Of a DNA stretch of 64,000 nucleotides, positions 1 to 11,527 are shown in pieces (positions within the stretch are counted from its first letter, which is position 1; each line of letters begins with the position of its first letter). The translations under genes were made by a program, and so were the position numbers. This DNA comes from Byssochlamys sp. IMV 00236. Taxonomy: Eukaryota; Ascomycota; Eurotiomycetes; Eurotiales; Thermoascaceae. The notes under the pieces were generated by a model. The model ran no database searches, was not told where the DNA came from, and saw nothing but the letters and a program-made list of their open reading frames with translations. The stretch spans positions 62,001-126,000 of the forward strand of contig MSJH02000834.1 in NCBI GenBank assembly GCA_001931875.2. The letters run 5' to 3'.

Positions 1-1426
1 TTCCAGAGTCTCCGACAAGACGATGCGTGCAACCGAGCCTCTTGATGCTTCATTGTCGGTGAAACTACGCAGGGTAGTGAGCAGCACCGAGAGGCCTACG
101 CGGAAACAATGGTATCTGGCAAGGTTCGGAAATCTGGGATCCTGAAGACGGTTGAGGAGCTGCAAAACGAGGAATCTGCAAGCCGATGGTTGGTGGGCAC
201 CCTTGAGAGACGACATGAAAGGGTTAATCCATGATAACATATCCTTCATCGCGGACTTCTCGAACGGTTCCCCGTCGGAAATCTGCATCAGGAAGGCGTC
301 TAATTGTGGATTATAAAAGACCTGCTCGATAATGGCCTGTGGAGAGATCGTCTGCATCGCATCCCAAAAGTCCCCTGGGGCCTTCTCAAGGAAAAGCTGA
401 ATAGTGTTGAGAAGAAACCGTAATCCAGGAGCTTGGACTGAAAGATGTTCCACCGAGAGTCGACAAGGATCGATTTCCAAAGCTCGGAGATTATGTGTGA
501 TCTGCTCTTTGTCTAGCCTTTTGACTATTAGCTGCATCCCACGCCACAGCCTTTGGATAACTGGAATCTGGAGCGGCTGCTGTGAGGCTTGCCTGAGGGC
601 ATCGAGAAGTCCCTCTTTGATAGCCCAGTCGAACTCTTCAGTAGTTGGCGGTCGCGGATATCGTGACCAGGCGTGAATGGCCCAGAAGCTTCGCGCTTGA
701 TTGGCGTCAAACAGAAAACGAGACACGGCGGGGATATAATCCGAGACCTTCAAGCTACGCTTGGTCTGAATAAGCCTGAAGGGCTCATCGAAGTGTTCAC
801 GCAGAAGCGCATCGTTACGAAGCATAGCTTCACAGCTCAGAGTCTCGAAGATCGAGAGCAACGATGCACGATCCAAGACATGTAAGCCAATATCCTGTGG
901 TGAAACCGCCTTCAGCTGCTCCGCTGCAGTAGCCAAATTCCTCGTTATCCGCTTGATATCCCACTCGTCGAGCATGCGAGCGAATTTCTCAATATCCTCA
1001 TCGTCGTAGTTCTCCTTCAGCCGTTCCACCAGCCACATCTTTCCTGTGTAGTATTCCTTTATACACAAATCGCATTTTTCCAAGGCGTCATCGAGCCTCC
1101 GCCAGATCCACTCCTGAACCTCCGCCACTTCCTCCTGGCTGAAGGCCAGGATCTGCATACATGATAGGAACTTCTCTTTACGGTCTTTTGCTTCTTCGAT
1201 GAGCCTAGCGACGCTATTTCCTGACTCGTCTACCGCGGAGGGGTCATCGTATCGTGCGTAGTCATCGTCATGCTGGCGAGGACACAGGAGATGGATATTA
1301 TCAGGAAGGGACTGTAGCTCCCTAAGAGAAAAACAGTGTCAGCATGTGGACTTCGATCCATGTCGGTTGGCCCTTCGCATGAGAGGCCCAGAGAAGTCCA
1401 TACCCAATAATGCCCATAAACTCCAT
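1..1426 (-). CDS. sen1: Sen1-type RNA/DNA helicase, N-terminal part (3' end off window)
   Basis: Two exons are visible: 1404-1426 (MEFMGIIG, last codon split) and 1-1321, which runs off the left edge. The intron has a GTATGG donor and a TTAG acceptor. About 448 residues are readable without a stop. They resemble the helical Sen1 N-terminal domain: a paired-cysteine stretch (CDLCIKEYY, about residue 77) and an LSWINPFMSSLKG segment near residue 381 line up in order with yeast Sen1. In the known family this domain precedes a UPF1-like superfamily 1 helicase that terminates non-coding transcription and removes R-loops; that helicase part lies outside the window. The start is the first ATG before the intron, and the short first exon is a little uncertain. 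The family call rests on remembered similarity and not on a search. Confidence 0.8.
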
Positions 1427-2625
1427 GGTCTAATGTTGCCGTCCCAGTCTCTTTCCCTCGAAGAGGCCCTTTTTTTCAGTTGACCACGGAGCCTATCCTG
1501 CAGCTAGAGCTCACATAGGGCTCTCTTCATAGCATGTGAAGGAAAGAGAATAACTTATCACTATCCACGCTAGTCTATGATTTCATGCCGTTCATGAGTT
1601 GGAATTCACAGTGGCGTCGATGAGAGACAAGGGTTGTGGAGCGCAAAAGCACAGAACCACTCCGCGATCTCAGGTGAGCTTCCAGGCCTTCAGCAGTAGA
1701 TGATATAAAATAGACAGCAGTGGAGCCCTGACTCTCAAAGAAAAAAATTAGTGTGTAAGCAGCCGGTCGTGCCTCCTGGAGGGGAGAAGAGACAAACGGA
1801 GATTGATGGTCTGAAAAGACGGCGACCCTGCGCAGTGATACAACAGAAAGCTGGACCGGAGAACTGCGCTCATTGGCCCAACGAGAGTCGGCAAAAGCGC
1901 GATCGCCCACTTTACGCGCGGGAGCCAAAGAGCGCGTTTGGGACAATCCGAGAGACTCTTTTTAAGTATGCCGATTTCCTACGCCATCGGGGAAGATATA
2001 ACTCGCACTTCTAGGTGACCAGGATTTACGGGGCAGAGGGCTTGTCTACATACGTTATAGCGCAGGGAAGAAATTCAACAAGTGATTTTTACTAAGGCTA
2101 GCCTTCAAATGATTTGAGAGCTGATTTGAGATCTCGCTAAAATACAATTATCAGCTGCTTGGACCTTCACACGCTGATCCCCTCTAGAATACCCCCCACA
2201 CTGCTTGTTTGCTAACGGGTGGTTAGAAAGATCGAAAGGGGAACAAGGATGAGAGCAGCACATTTTGTCGTACCTTGCCAGGTTCATGAGTTTATACAGG
2301 AAGAAGCACAAAAAGGCACAAAAAGCCGACTAGGCCTTATATGACAGAAGGACTATACGGGGCAAAAAAGGAGAAAAGAAGCGAAACGAAAAAAAAAAAG
2401 GATATTCAGGTAGTAATTCCCACGCGCCGTGAGACCCTTTCAACCAGCACACTGCAAACCGAACGCCATCTATAGGGAATTTTGAAGGAGAAAAAAATGA
2501 GTTCAAAAATACTGGGAATCCAAAAATGGAAAATAAAAATGGCAAAGGGGAAATTACCGACCGCAAAACCGACTAAACTCTTCGTCAAGGGCATCCGAAA
2601 ATTGACAGGACAGGATAATGATTGT
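1427..2625. other. Intergenic: Sen1 promoter side and flippase 3' side
   Basis: No gene supported. It holds the 5' flank of the Sen1 gene (an ATTGG, i.e. a CCAAT box read toward Sen1, lies near 1873) and, toward 2625, the A-rich 3' flank of the flippase gene. Small open frames here have no recognisable features. Confidence 0.6.
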
Positions 2626-5600
2626 TTATGCAGGATTGGAAGGAGGATCTTTAGGACTCTTCAGCGGACTATGCGGGCTTTGAGGCTCCTCATTTGTCGA
2701 CTCAACACGGTCCAGCATTGCAGCGGAAGAGAAGTCATTGCTAGCTTCCCAGCTTCGCCGCATCTTATCCACAGAAGGACCGGTTGGGTCCCACGACGCC
2801 CCGGGGATTTGGTGGTAGTCGATACTGGCCGTGTAGTCGGTCGCGTTACTGCCGTTCTGACTGCGCGGGTTGTGAGTGTTGGAAGTGGGCGTAACTGACG
2901 GCGGATATATAGGGCGTTCATCTTCGGGAAGAGAGGGATCCTGTTTCAGATCTGGTTGAATCGGCTTGCCTAGTTCAGATGATGTCGCTGAGTCCGTGCT
3001 CGCCATAGCAGCAGCCGACGGTGGCACGTACGCTTCGAATTGGTCCAGATATTTAAATCTGCCTAGTGTGACTTGTTCACGGATGATGTCAACATCGCGA
3101 GGGAAATAGACTTTCTGGATCGCCTTGATGGAAAAGCGGGGCAGTAGACATATGATAACCGTAATGAGGAGCACGGCCCAGAACGAGAGAGCACCGTAGA
3201 CTTCAGATGCCGAGTTGTAGAATTGACCCGACGCGGTAAAACAACTGTATATGCCGGTCCAGAAGAAGATCAGCAGCGAGCTGATGCAATTTATCAAGAC
3301 CGTCAACCAGTCCCAGCGGTAGGTATTCATGAGAATATAAGTATTGCTGGCGATAACGGCAGCTGCACCGACAAGCACACCCATCCGCACACGGTCATTG
3401 ACGTTTAAACCCGAAGCATGGACGAAAGTCGCGGGCCGGTATAGACAGTAGGGCATAAAGAAGCATATCAGCGACTGGTACATTCCGTCCAGCATGTAGA
3501 GCCTATTACAGAGTTAGTAATGTCTATCATCAAAGCTGGAAGCAACCACACATACCAGAATTTGCGTTGGGACCATTCCTTCCGTTCAATGCCTCTCATA
3601 TAAAGTTGAGGAACAGCCAAGGAGACTTTGTCGTCAACATCTTGGTCAAAGATTCCCATGAAGATGACAGGCAGAGATGTAAATGCCACGTTGACGAGGA
3701 TAATATAGGTGTAATCGAAAAGGTAAGAGCCATCAAAATCATTGTATATCGAGTACCAGAACAAGGCGAATGTCCAGACAAGGTTCTGCGCGCAAGGTTA
3801 GATGTGAGGCTTGCTCATTTGCTGATATCATTCAGACATACCTTATAGAAGAAATTCGCAGTGGTCTCTCCAAGTCTGCGGTAAGACCATCTTCCGTGCA
3901 CCAGAACCAGCCGTTGAAGGAATCTGAACTGGCCAATGGCATAATCAGCCGCCATGGCAGCCTGACGACCTTCTTCTCCAGCAATACCGACTCCCACATC
4001 CGCTTCTTGGATCATAGCAACATCATTGGCACCATCTCCAATTGACAGAGCCATGATGTTCAGACCGTTCTTAACCAAACGAACGACTGCAGCTTTTTGG
4101 GCGGGGCTGACTCGACAGCATAGAATGGACTTGCACTGCTTGCAAAGCAACAAGAATCGCTGTTTCAGTTCATCGCCCAACATTAGCCTCAGCGTATCAC
4201 CGTCAATCACGACAGCATGTGTCGCGCTTGGTGGCGAGTGATCTTGCCGAGCAGCCAAAAGTTCTTCATCGGAGCCTGTTAGGCCGAATAGCTGCAGATG
4301 CTTGTCGAGTTCGGCTGCTGCTCTTTCCGGCTCGCTTTCAGGAATATTAAAGACGATCAAATCCATGTCGTTGTTCAACAGGTTGCAAGAGAAGCCAATG
4401 TTGATGGCCGTCTCCACCTTGTCACCAGTCAACACCCAGAGCTTGATACCAGCATCAGCCAGCAAGGCGATCGTATCAGGTACACCGTCTTGCAGTCTGT
4501 CCTCGATAGCGGTGCCTCCGATGAGCATAAGTTCTTGCTCAATCGCGCTCGAGACTTCCTCAAGTTTCTCTTCTCGGTCAGTGAGCGCTGCCGCGGCAAG
4601 ATCATGTGTTTTATTCCATTCTTGGTATTCCTGCTCGCTAAGAACTCTCTCTGCAACACAGAGTGTCCGAAGTCCTTCCCGAGCGAACATCTCCAAGTGA
4701 TCAGCCGTCGTCTTTCTGAGCTCCTGCTGCTTTCCACGGGCCAAGCGAGAATATATGATGCTGTCAGCTCCTTTGCAGAAGAGCCTAATAGTACCATCAG
4801 GCATTCTGACAATAGCACTCATTCTCTTCCTGGAAGAGTTAAATTCCAAGAGGTTCATCACTGTGTAGGTCCGTTCTTCACCCATAACGTTGACAATAAG
4901 ATCATCGTTATGTCTTCCAATGACAGTGAAACCGCAGTCACGGGCTGTGGCAACCAGAGCAGCCTCATCGGGAGACTGCGCCTTGAACTCTATCTGTGGG
5001 GGATCCCCAGGTGTGTGTTCAGTGACAACCGTGTGACACACAGCTAAAGCGACCATGAAGTGTTCGGCAGCCTTCCTTTGCTCTTCACCGGACTGACCCT
5101 GCAAATCGGCAACGTAGTCGGGGGCAACGAATGTCAGATTATCGTCCTTTAGATACGGATTGTTGTGGATACTTCGAAGCATCTCCAACATCCTGATCCG
5201 GTCAACTTCAATTTGTTCCCGTACTTTTGCCGCTTCTGCATCCGCATTTCCTCCCTCTCGTCGTTTCATACCGACCTGCGCCTCCGTGAACGCTTCGCCA
5301 TAGGGCACACCATTGATAGTACATTTCTTGAACTCCATAACGTTTTGGGTCAAAGTTCCCGTCTTGTCGGAGAAGATGTACTCGATTTGTCCGACATCAT
5401 CCGAGATGTTCCATGACTTCGGGACACATGATGTCCCCAGTTTGTCATAGTACATGAAGGTGTCACTGTGGATGAATACCGCCTGGATAGTCCGGACAAT
5501 TTCCAGGGAGATATATAGCGAGATAGGAACCAAGTTCTGAAACAGGATGACAGCGACCCAGAATGTGATGATACCAGTAACCGCAGGGGTCCCACCGTAC

Positions 5601-7332
5601 GACTTGAAATCGAAGTAATTCAGAGACTTGTGCCCTTCTCCCCAGGCAACCCCGTTGACAATTCCGGTAATAAGACACATAAGAAACAAGATAATGAAAT
5701 TGTAGATGACGTTCCAGTTGAGCTCCCTGGCGAGTCTGGCACGTTTATTAGGAGTCTCGCCGGAGTTCAGCATGATCCTAGTTTGCGGTCCAGTGAACAG
5801 TACAATGCCGAGAACCCAGTCAGTGTTGCGGACACTGCAGCCACGGAGAAGCATGTTGTTGATAGTGATGGGTTCAACCATCTCCTTTCGAGGAGCCTCG
5901 GGATGCTTCTCGTCGCACTGTTCCCATCTGATCGCACCGCTGAAAGCATACAGATTGGCGTGCGGTGGTTCACTATCGATGACAAATTCGGCCTTTTCAC
6001 AATCCCGAGCATGCTTGACTTCGCGTCCACAGTGAAGAGCGTGCCGAACTTTGAGGTTGGTCTCACCATCCAGACTCTTCGTTTCCACGTAGCATGCACC
6101 ATCAGGGTCAGAGGTAGACAAAATGATAATATCAGCTGGAATCGGCTCATCATTGTAGATACGCACGAAATCTCCAACCTGGACGTTTTTCCAGTAATCG
6201 CGCTTGAACCTAGCCTTTCCCGGTGTCTGCTTCGTCCTGTTAATGATGCTACCAACCTTTTTAGGGGCTGCCAGGAGACTCTGGCGGTCAATTCTGCCGG
6301 GTTGTTGAAGATGGCCATCGTCAACGGCCGAATCCATAGCCCAACTTTCCTGAGGAGGGCGGAGAGTGTCGGGAACGGGAGATGGAACCGGTGTCATCTG
6401 AATGGCTTCCCGCCCTTCCTCTTCACCGGCAGGGGCGTACATCGACTGGCGCTGAGAGTACATCGACTGGCGTTGAGAGTACATCGAAACCCGCGGATCG
6501 TTGGCTGGTTCTCTCTCATCCTCGAAGTCATTGGACGGCTGTTTCTTTCGTGAGAGCGATGAGAGTTTCCGATAGGTGAAAACAACACCGCGAGTTGTCG
6601 CTTTCTTAATCCGGCGCCATAAGGAAACGTTATCCTCAACAGAGTTGACATTATTCCACTCAACCAGGCGATATACCGGCGAGTTGTTCACTTCGTTGTC
6701 CAACACGGTACGTCGCCAATCTTCGATCGCATCCTTGAACGCAGTGACCACCACGATAACGATTAGAGGAACCGCATTCATACCAGGGTTATCAGCTCCG
6801 AAGATAGGGAAAAACTTGCAATGTTGGTCAGTACATTATACATGATGCAGATCTCACTAAGATGTAGACTTACGCCTAGGATAATGATGAAAAGGAAGTA
6901 AATGTTCGCGATATTGTGGAACTGGAACCAGATATTTTTGGGGACGAAAGTTAACGGCGTATACTTTGCAGTCCGAACCTTATTTCGAGGGTAATTAGCC
7001 TTAATGAGGCCCTCCTCGTCTTTCTCCTCGTCTGGAACCGGGATGTTGAAATACACTCTCCTCGCAGGAGCCTCCGGATCCTGGGTGTCTTCACTTGACG
7101 ATTCATTGACGGGAGGCAACGTGCTTGAGCCAGACTTCCGTTTCTCATCCTTCGAAGCCCCTCGTTTATGGAAGCGATCGATGATCGAGACTCGTTTCTT
7201 CATGCCCCCCGATGCGGGCATACGCGTGGTCGCCCATCGTTGTCGCTTCGTAGGCATAGAGACATGGCTGGATACTTCGGCGATCGGGGCGCCTGTCCCG
7301 TTGCCGTCTGCGTCGAACTGTAGTGGAGCCAT
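2626..7332 (-). CDS. dnfA: P4-type ATPase phospholipid flippase, Dnf1/Dnf2 class
   Basis: Four exons: 6874-7332, 3842-6814, 3556-3785 and 2626-3502, giving 1512 residues. The introns have GTAAGT, GTATGT and GTATGT donors. P4-ATPases move phospholipids from the outer to the cytoplasmic leaflet of plasma and late secretory membranes. Visible signatures are the first membrane pair ending in NIYFLFIIILG (about 143-153); the phosphorylation motif DKTGT with Asp near 636; KGAD in the nucleotide-binding domain; GDGAND near 1080; and a run of hydrophobic C-terminal helices. The TAFKDAIEDWRRTVLD stretch after membrane segment 2 matches yeast Dnf1/Dnf2 better than Drs2 or Neo1. The cytosolic N-terminus carries a short tandem repeat (SMYSQRQ). 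The C-terminal tail is rich in Ser, Pro and Asp. Length is close to Dnf1 (about 1570). A non-catalytic Cdc50-type partner would be needed and is not in the window. Confidence 0.93.
6426..6486 (-). repeat. Short in-frame tandem repeat in flippase N-terminus
   Basis: A 21-bp unit, about two and a half copies, encodes SMYSQRQ SMYSQRQ SMY in the cytosolic region of the flippase. The first two copies differ at single bases. It is coding and keeps frame. Confidence 0.8.
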
Positions 7333-8981
7333 CTGAGGCTATCGCAGAACCCAGGAGGGCATAAAAAAAGGTTGTAATTTAGGATTGTCTCGAAAGGGAT
7401 GCGGAGGAAATCATCCGCGCCAAGGTGGCGGGCCACGACGAGCAGCCAGTCCGCGCGAATCCGTTTTTCGAATCGAGAAAAGAGACGGCGAAAATAAGAA
7501 TATTTCTGCAATGAACCGGAGAGGGTATTATTCGAGATGAGCGCGAAGACTGCGATGGTGCTGCACAGGCGAATGCGCTGACACGACGGCGAGGCCTCCA
7601 AGCAGTCGGCACGAACAAGGCCCGATCCACGATGCGGAAGTCCCGGTTAGCAGGGAGGACGGAGTAGACCGTATTACCCGCGGACGACAATTGCCATCGA
7701 GATCGATAGCAAGAGTTCGCTCTGAGGTGCAGATAGAGGAGGGAGGTGAGGTCGTTATGGAAGGGAGCGGGCCTTGAGTATAGAAACGGAATGAGATGAC
7801 AGAAGGCAGAATTGACCACAGCATTAGGCCTTTGGGGGGGGAAGTTCTGGACAGACCGAGCGAGTAGGGCGGGCGGCCCGGGGAGCGACGGGGGCCAAGA
7901 AAGTCGTAATATTACGCGGTACGGTCAGGTACATACGGGCCGCGATCATGACGAGGCCGTTTGTCAGCCAGACTGCGCTCTCCGGCTCGGACCTAATATT
8001 AATGGAACTTGAAGGGGATTCCAGCAGAGATGCAGGCGGCATGATTCGCTGCAGATGCTTGAACTAGCATCTGTTACTCGGTGTGAATAATTTGCAGGAC
8101 TGCCGTCTTAGGGGCCCGGCGTTAAGGTGCCGTGGAAACGGGCGTACGAGGCGTAACCAGTACCACTAGTTACGAACAGGTAATCTCTGTTAGCAGGGCG
8201 CGCTCACCACCAGCCTCTCGCTGGACTGCGATCTGGGATCTTCATGTCTGGTTCGGGATAGAAATCTCTTCTGAAGGCCCGCTGTGGCAATCATCATAGG
8301 CAGTTCTCGACTTTGTCCTGTACGTTGAATAATATCTCGTGTCTCTTTTCTTCTTTTTTTTAACTCAGCTGCATCCATAGACGGGCATTGCTGATGTTTG
8401 TCAGCTTCCTGTTATCTCCCATCCGCCTCCTTATAAATCCGAAAACAAGACCGTCGAACTACGCTGTCTTTGGTGAACGATATGTAAACTCCGACGTCCT
8501 GATAGCATTATTATTTCCTTTTCTTGAAGAACAGACTAGATGCGGTTCTAGCTCTATACTAGCATCTATACTAGCATCGATGCTCCCCTATCTAGTATCT
8601 GATAAAAAGAACCAGGCCGATTTCCTGACAGCCCAAACGCCTCTTTTTAGGTGCACGCACCCCACTTATGCTCACAACTCGAGCTTTTAACTACTGCCGT
8701 ACCACTGCAGGTACCTTGCACCTCTCTCTCCGCGGCCCTCACCCGCTAGCAGGCGGTAGATGGTACTTCCCACGCTTTGCGGCTTGGCGCCCCGGGCCCT
8801 CGGCATCACCCCCACCGTCTATTGACACGGCACTCCTCGCTTCCGCCTATTAACATTCCCGTTCGCCGATGGAGAAAAACGGACGGGAACAGTCATTATT
8901 ATTATCGAATTGGGAGACGCGGAGTCGCTTCTTGTGCCTGGTAATAATTAAATTAATACTCGCTTTGGTCCCGTGCTAATT

Positions 8982-9017
8982 CTATTATTATTATTATTAT
9001 TATCATTATTATTATAA
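8982..9017. repeat. ATT microsatellite
   Basis: About ten consecutive ATT-type units with one interruption (ATC), in the gene-free interval between the flippase and Nse6-like genes. Confidence 0.9.
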
Positions 9018-9522
9018 TTGTTTGACTTCGCCTTCAAGCTTAGCAACGGCGGCTGAATGCTCACCTGCAGCTCTACAGCAATTCCAAAAATAAGCTTGCG
9101 GCGCAACTCGCGATGTTGGCCCTCCGCGTTGCTAGGGCGTACAGCCTTGACCATGAGCTATTATTATTACCTCGAAGAGTTGAACGCATCGTGCATTCTG
9201 CGGATCGTTCGACTCCCGCAGGGCAGACCGCTACGTCAGCATTTACATAGAGTAGACGACAAATAATGCCTGAACCGGCAATACTTCCAACGACACGGAG
9301 ATGCAGTTCCAGAGAGCATAATGACGATCGTCACTTGCTTTCTCTTGAGCATTACGCGGGCTGCGGAACCCCGTCGCCGTATGGGCTGTGCCGTTACGCG
9401 GTTTCTATGGGACGGAAGAAGAGATCGACAAACCTCCGGCATGGCTGCAACCTGCTTAGCCTCTGTGCGGCAGGAAAACACAAGCAGAGGTCCTTTCGGA
9501 GTCGAATGCGAACATTACGCCA

Positions 9523-9552
9523 ACCAACAACAACAACAATAACAATAACAAT
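9523..9552. repeat. CAA / AATAAC low-complexity tract
   Basis: Run of CAA units passing into AATAAC units, non-coding. Confidence 0.85.
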
Positions 9553-11527
9553 GATCCTCTATCATTTCTTCGAGACCAGATCTGCTGCTCCAAACTACGG
9601 CTTCCCGGCCGCCCACCATCAGACACCCCGCCACTCCCGTAATGCAAGTAAGTATCCATAGTCATACAAGTCATAGCTGTGCATTCTGGTCAGCAGTGGT
9701 GGCCACTCTTTGGTTCGAAAATCATGTCGTCAATCAATCGGGACCCATAATAACTTGCTATTAAACTTTTAAGGTGGTTCCACGATCACCCCTCTTACCT
9801 ACTCTTAACGATCGGGTTCGGAGCAAACACGCTGTCCGTGGTCTCGGATCTACTTAATATGCATCTTATTATTCTTCTTCTTAAAGCCAGGAAGTTGTCA
9901 TAATCCTGAGCTATCCGCCTCTCAAATCCAGCCAACCATACTCAACTAAAACTCGTACGTTATGAAAGCAGGATACAACCGTGTAACTATGTACTATACT
10001 TGGGCGGATACCCACGCGACGATGCGAGCCAAGCCAGCCAAAATGTCAACTAAATCGACACTAAACCCCAGATATTGCGAGGTATATTAGTTAAGGGGGA
10101 AAAAGGGGTTCAGATGCTCTTCGTACTTGGATATGACTCTGTGTTATCGAGAGATCGTCCCAAAACACACTGTGTGCCATTTCCAGTACTATGCCTCGAA
10201 GACTGGTCCTGGATGCCGAGATATAACCGTATTGCCTTCTCACTATTGAACCGTCGGTCGCGAGCTTCTTTGAGGCTTGAAATATCGATGTTATTTCTTG
10301 GCGGACGCTTGAAGTATTCAAGCTCGCTCTCTCCCCGTCTTTTTGTTTGGCTCACTCCTACGATTTGCTTGATTTTGTAACCTACTTCCTTTTCTCTTCG
10401 TGGAATCTCGACAGTTTCCTAGAACTTGATCGCCTGAGGCGGTCGCCATAGACATGCCCTCTTTTCCAGCCTCAACTCCTCGCCTTCCAACCTAGTCACT
10501 CAATCGGACTCTTGGTCTCGATCTGAGACAGCGCACCTAACCCCATGGTCCGTTCACCAGCACGATAAGGTAATCGAGATTTCAAGATTCGAGATTTCAG
10601 GAAATACCCTCCGCGCCCACGGCCGTCAAACATAGTCGAAACGCACGGCACCGTTAACCAGTTAGTTCAGTACAACTAGTCCCAGTACTCGAGTGTCCAG
10701 TGCATGAGACAATTGTGCACGGAACCCTCCTTGGAGCGCGTTCCAATATCCATGGTAACTATCAGAGAAGGTATTGCATACGGTGTACACCAGGGTCCAA
10801 TACCAGAGACACTACGAAGTAGTAGGTCGTAACTCATGTCCTAAAAAAAAAAGAGAACCAAGTCAATCGCCATCTTGCATCATTCTGATTGAGGTCCATG
10901 CGTCCTTTTGGTTCCTGTCAATGCGTTGAGACTACTGCAAGTGGTTATGGTAGACTGTGAGTAGCTTGTTAGATTCTTGGTGTGGGTTCTAGTCCGAATA
11001 TATAAGGACAGGAGAAAACTCGGATATACGTTTGATTGATCATCCCGATCGTATTATTATACAAAGGAATACTACCAAATCGGTGAATATAAAGCTTCCA
11101 GGACGGTTAACCCCCTTTTCAGTTACCCTATGAGACAACTTCCAGGAGAAAGTTGAATCGTTTCTACTCCCGAATAGGAATGGTGATTAGTTCTGCATTT
11201 ACAGTATTCCAGAAAAAGACACTCGGGTCCAAAAAACAACAACATAGGATGGTCTATGTAAAAGTTCGCTAGTATTATGTAGATGATACACAAAGACCCA
11301 TTATTGTCTGTGTAGAGTAATCTTATATCTTCTTTTCTGAGGACTTATGATGGCTGAAAATCAGTGCATTTCAACAGAAGACTAATCCAAACACGTGACC
11401 GCGCGAAGTGTAGCGCGCGTCAAGCATAGCGGACGTGTTCAGCTGAAAGGCATCAAGCAGAACACTATCGGAGGGGTCGCAGGGAGCTTGGGAGCTCTCC
11501 AACACCTGTCTATGCTGACCGCTCGAC

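Larger units (their letters stand above)
7333..11527. other. Gene-free interval, 4.2 kb
   Basis: It lies between the divergent starts of the flippase and the Nse6-like gene. The first 500 bp are pyrimidine-rich on the minus strand and look like the flippase leader and promoter. The rest has only short frames without domains or spliceable continuity. Simple repeats: ATT units around 8982-9017 and CAA/ATAACA units at 9523-9552. No tRNA-like cloverleaf was found. Non-coding transcripts cannot be excluded. Confidence 0.6.

Noticed and set aside
5630..6553. 307-codon plus-strand frame
   Set aside because: Antisense to the P4-ATPase coding exon; composition follows from the flippase codons.
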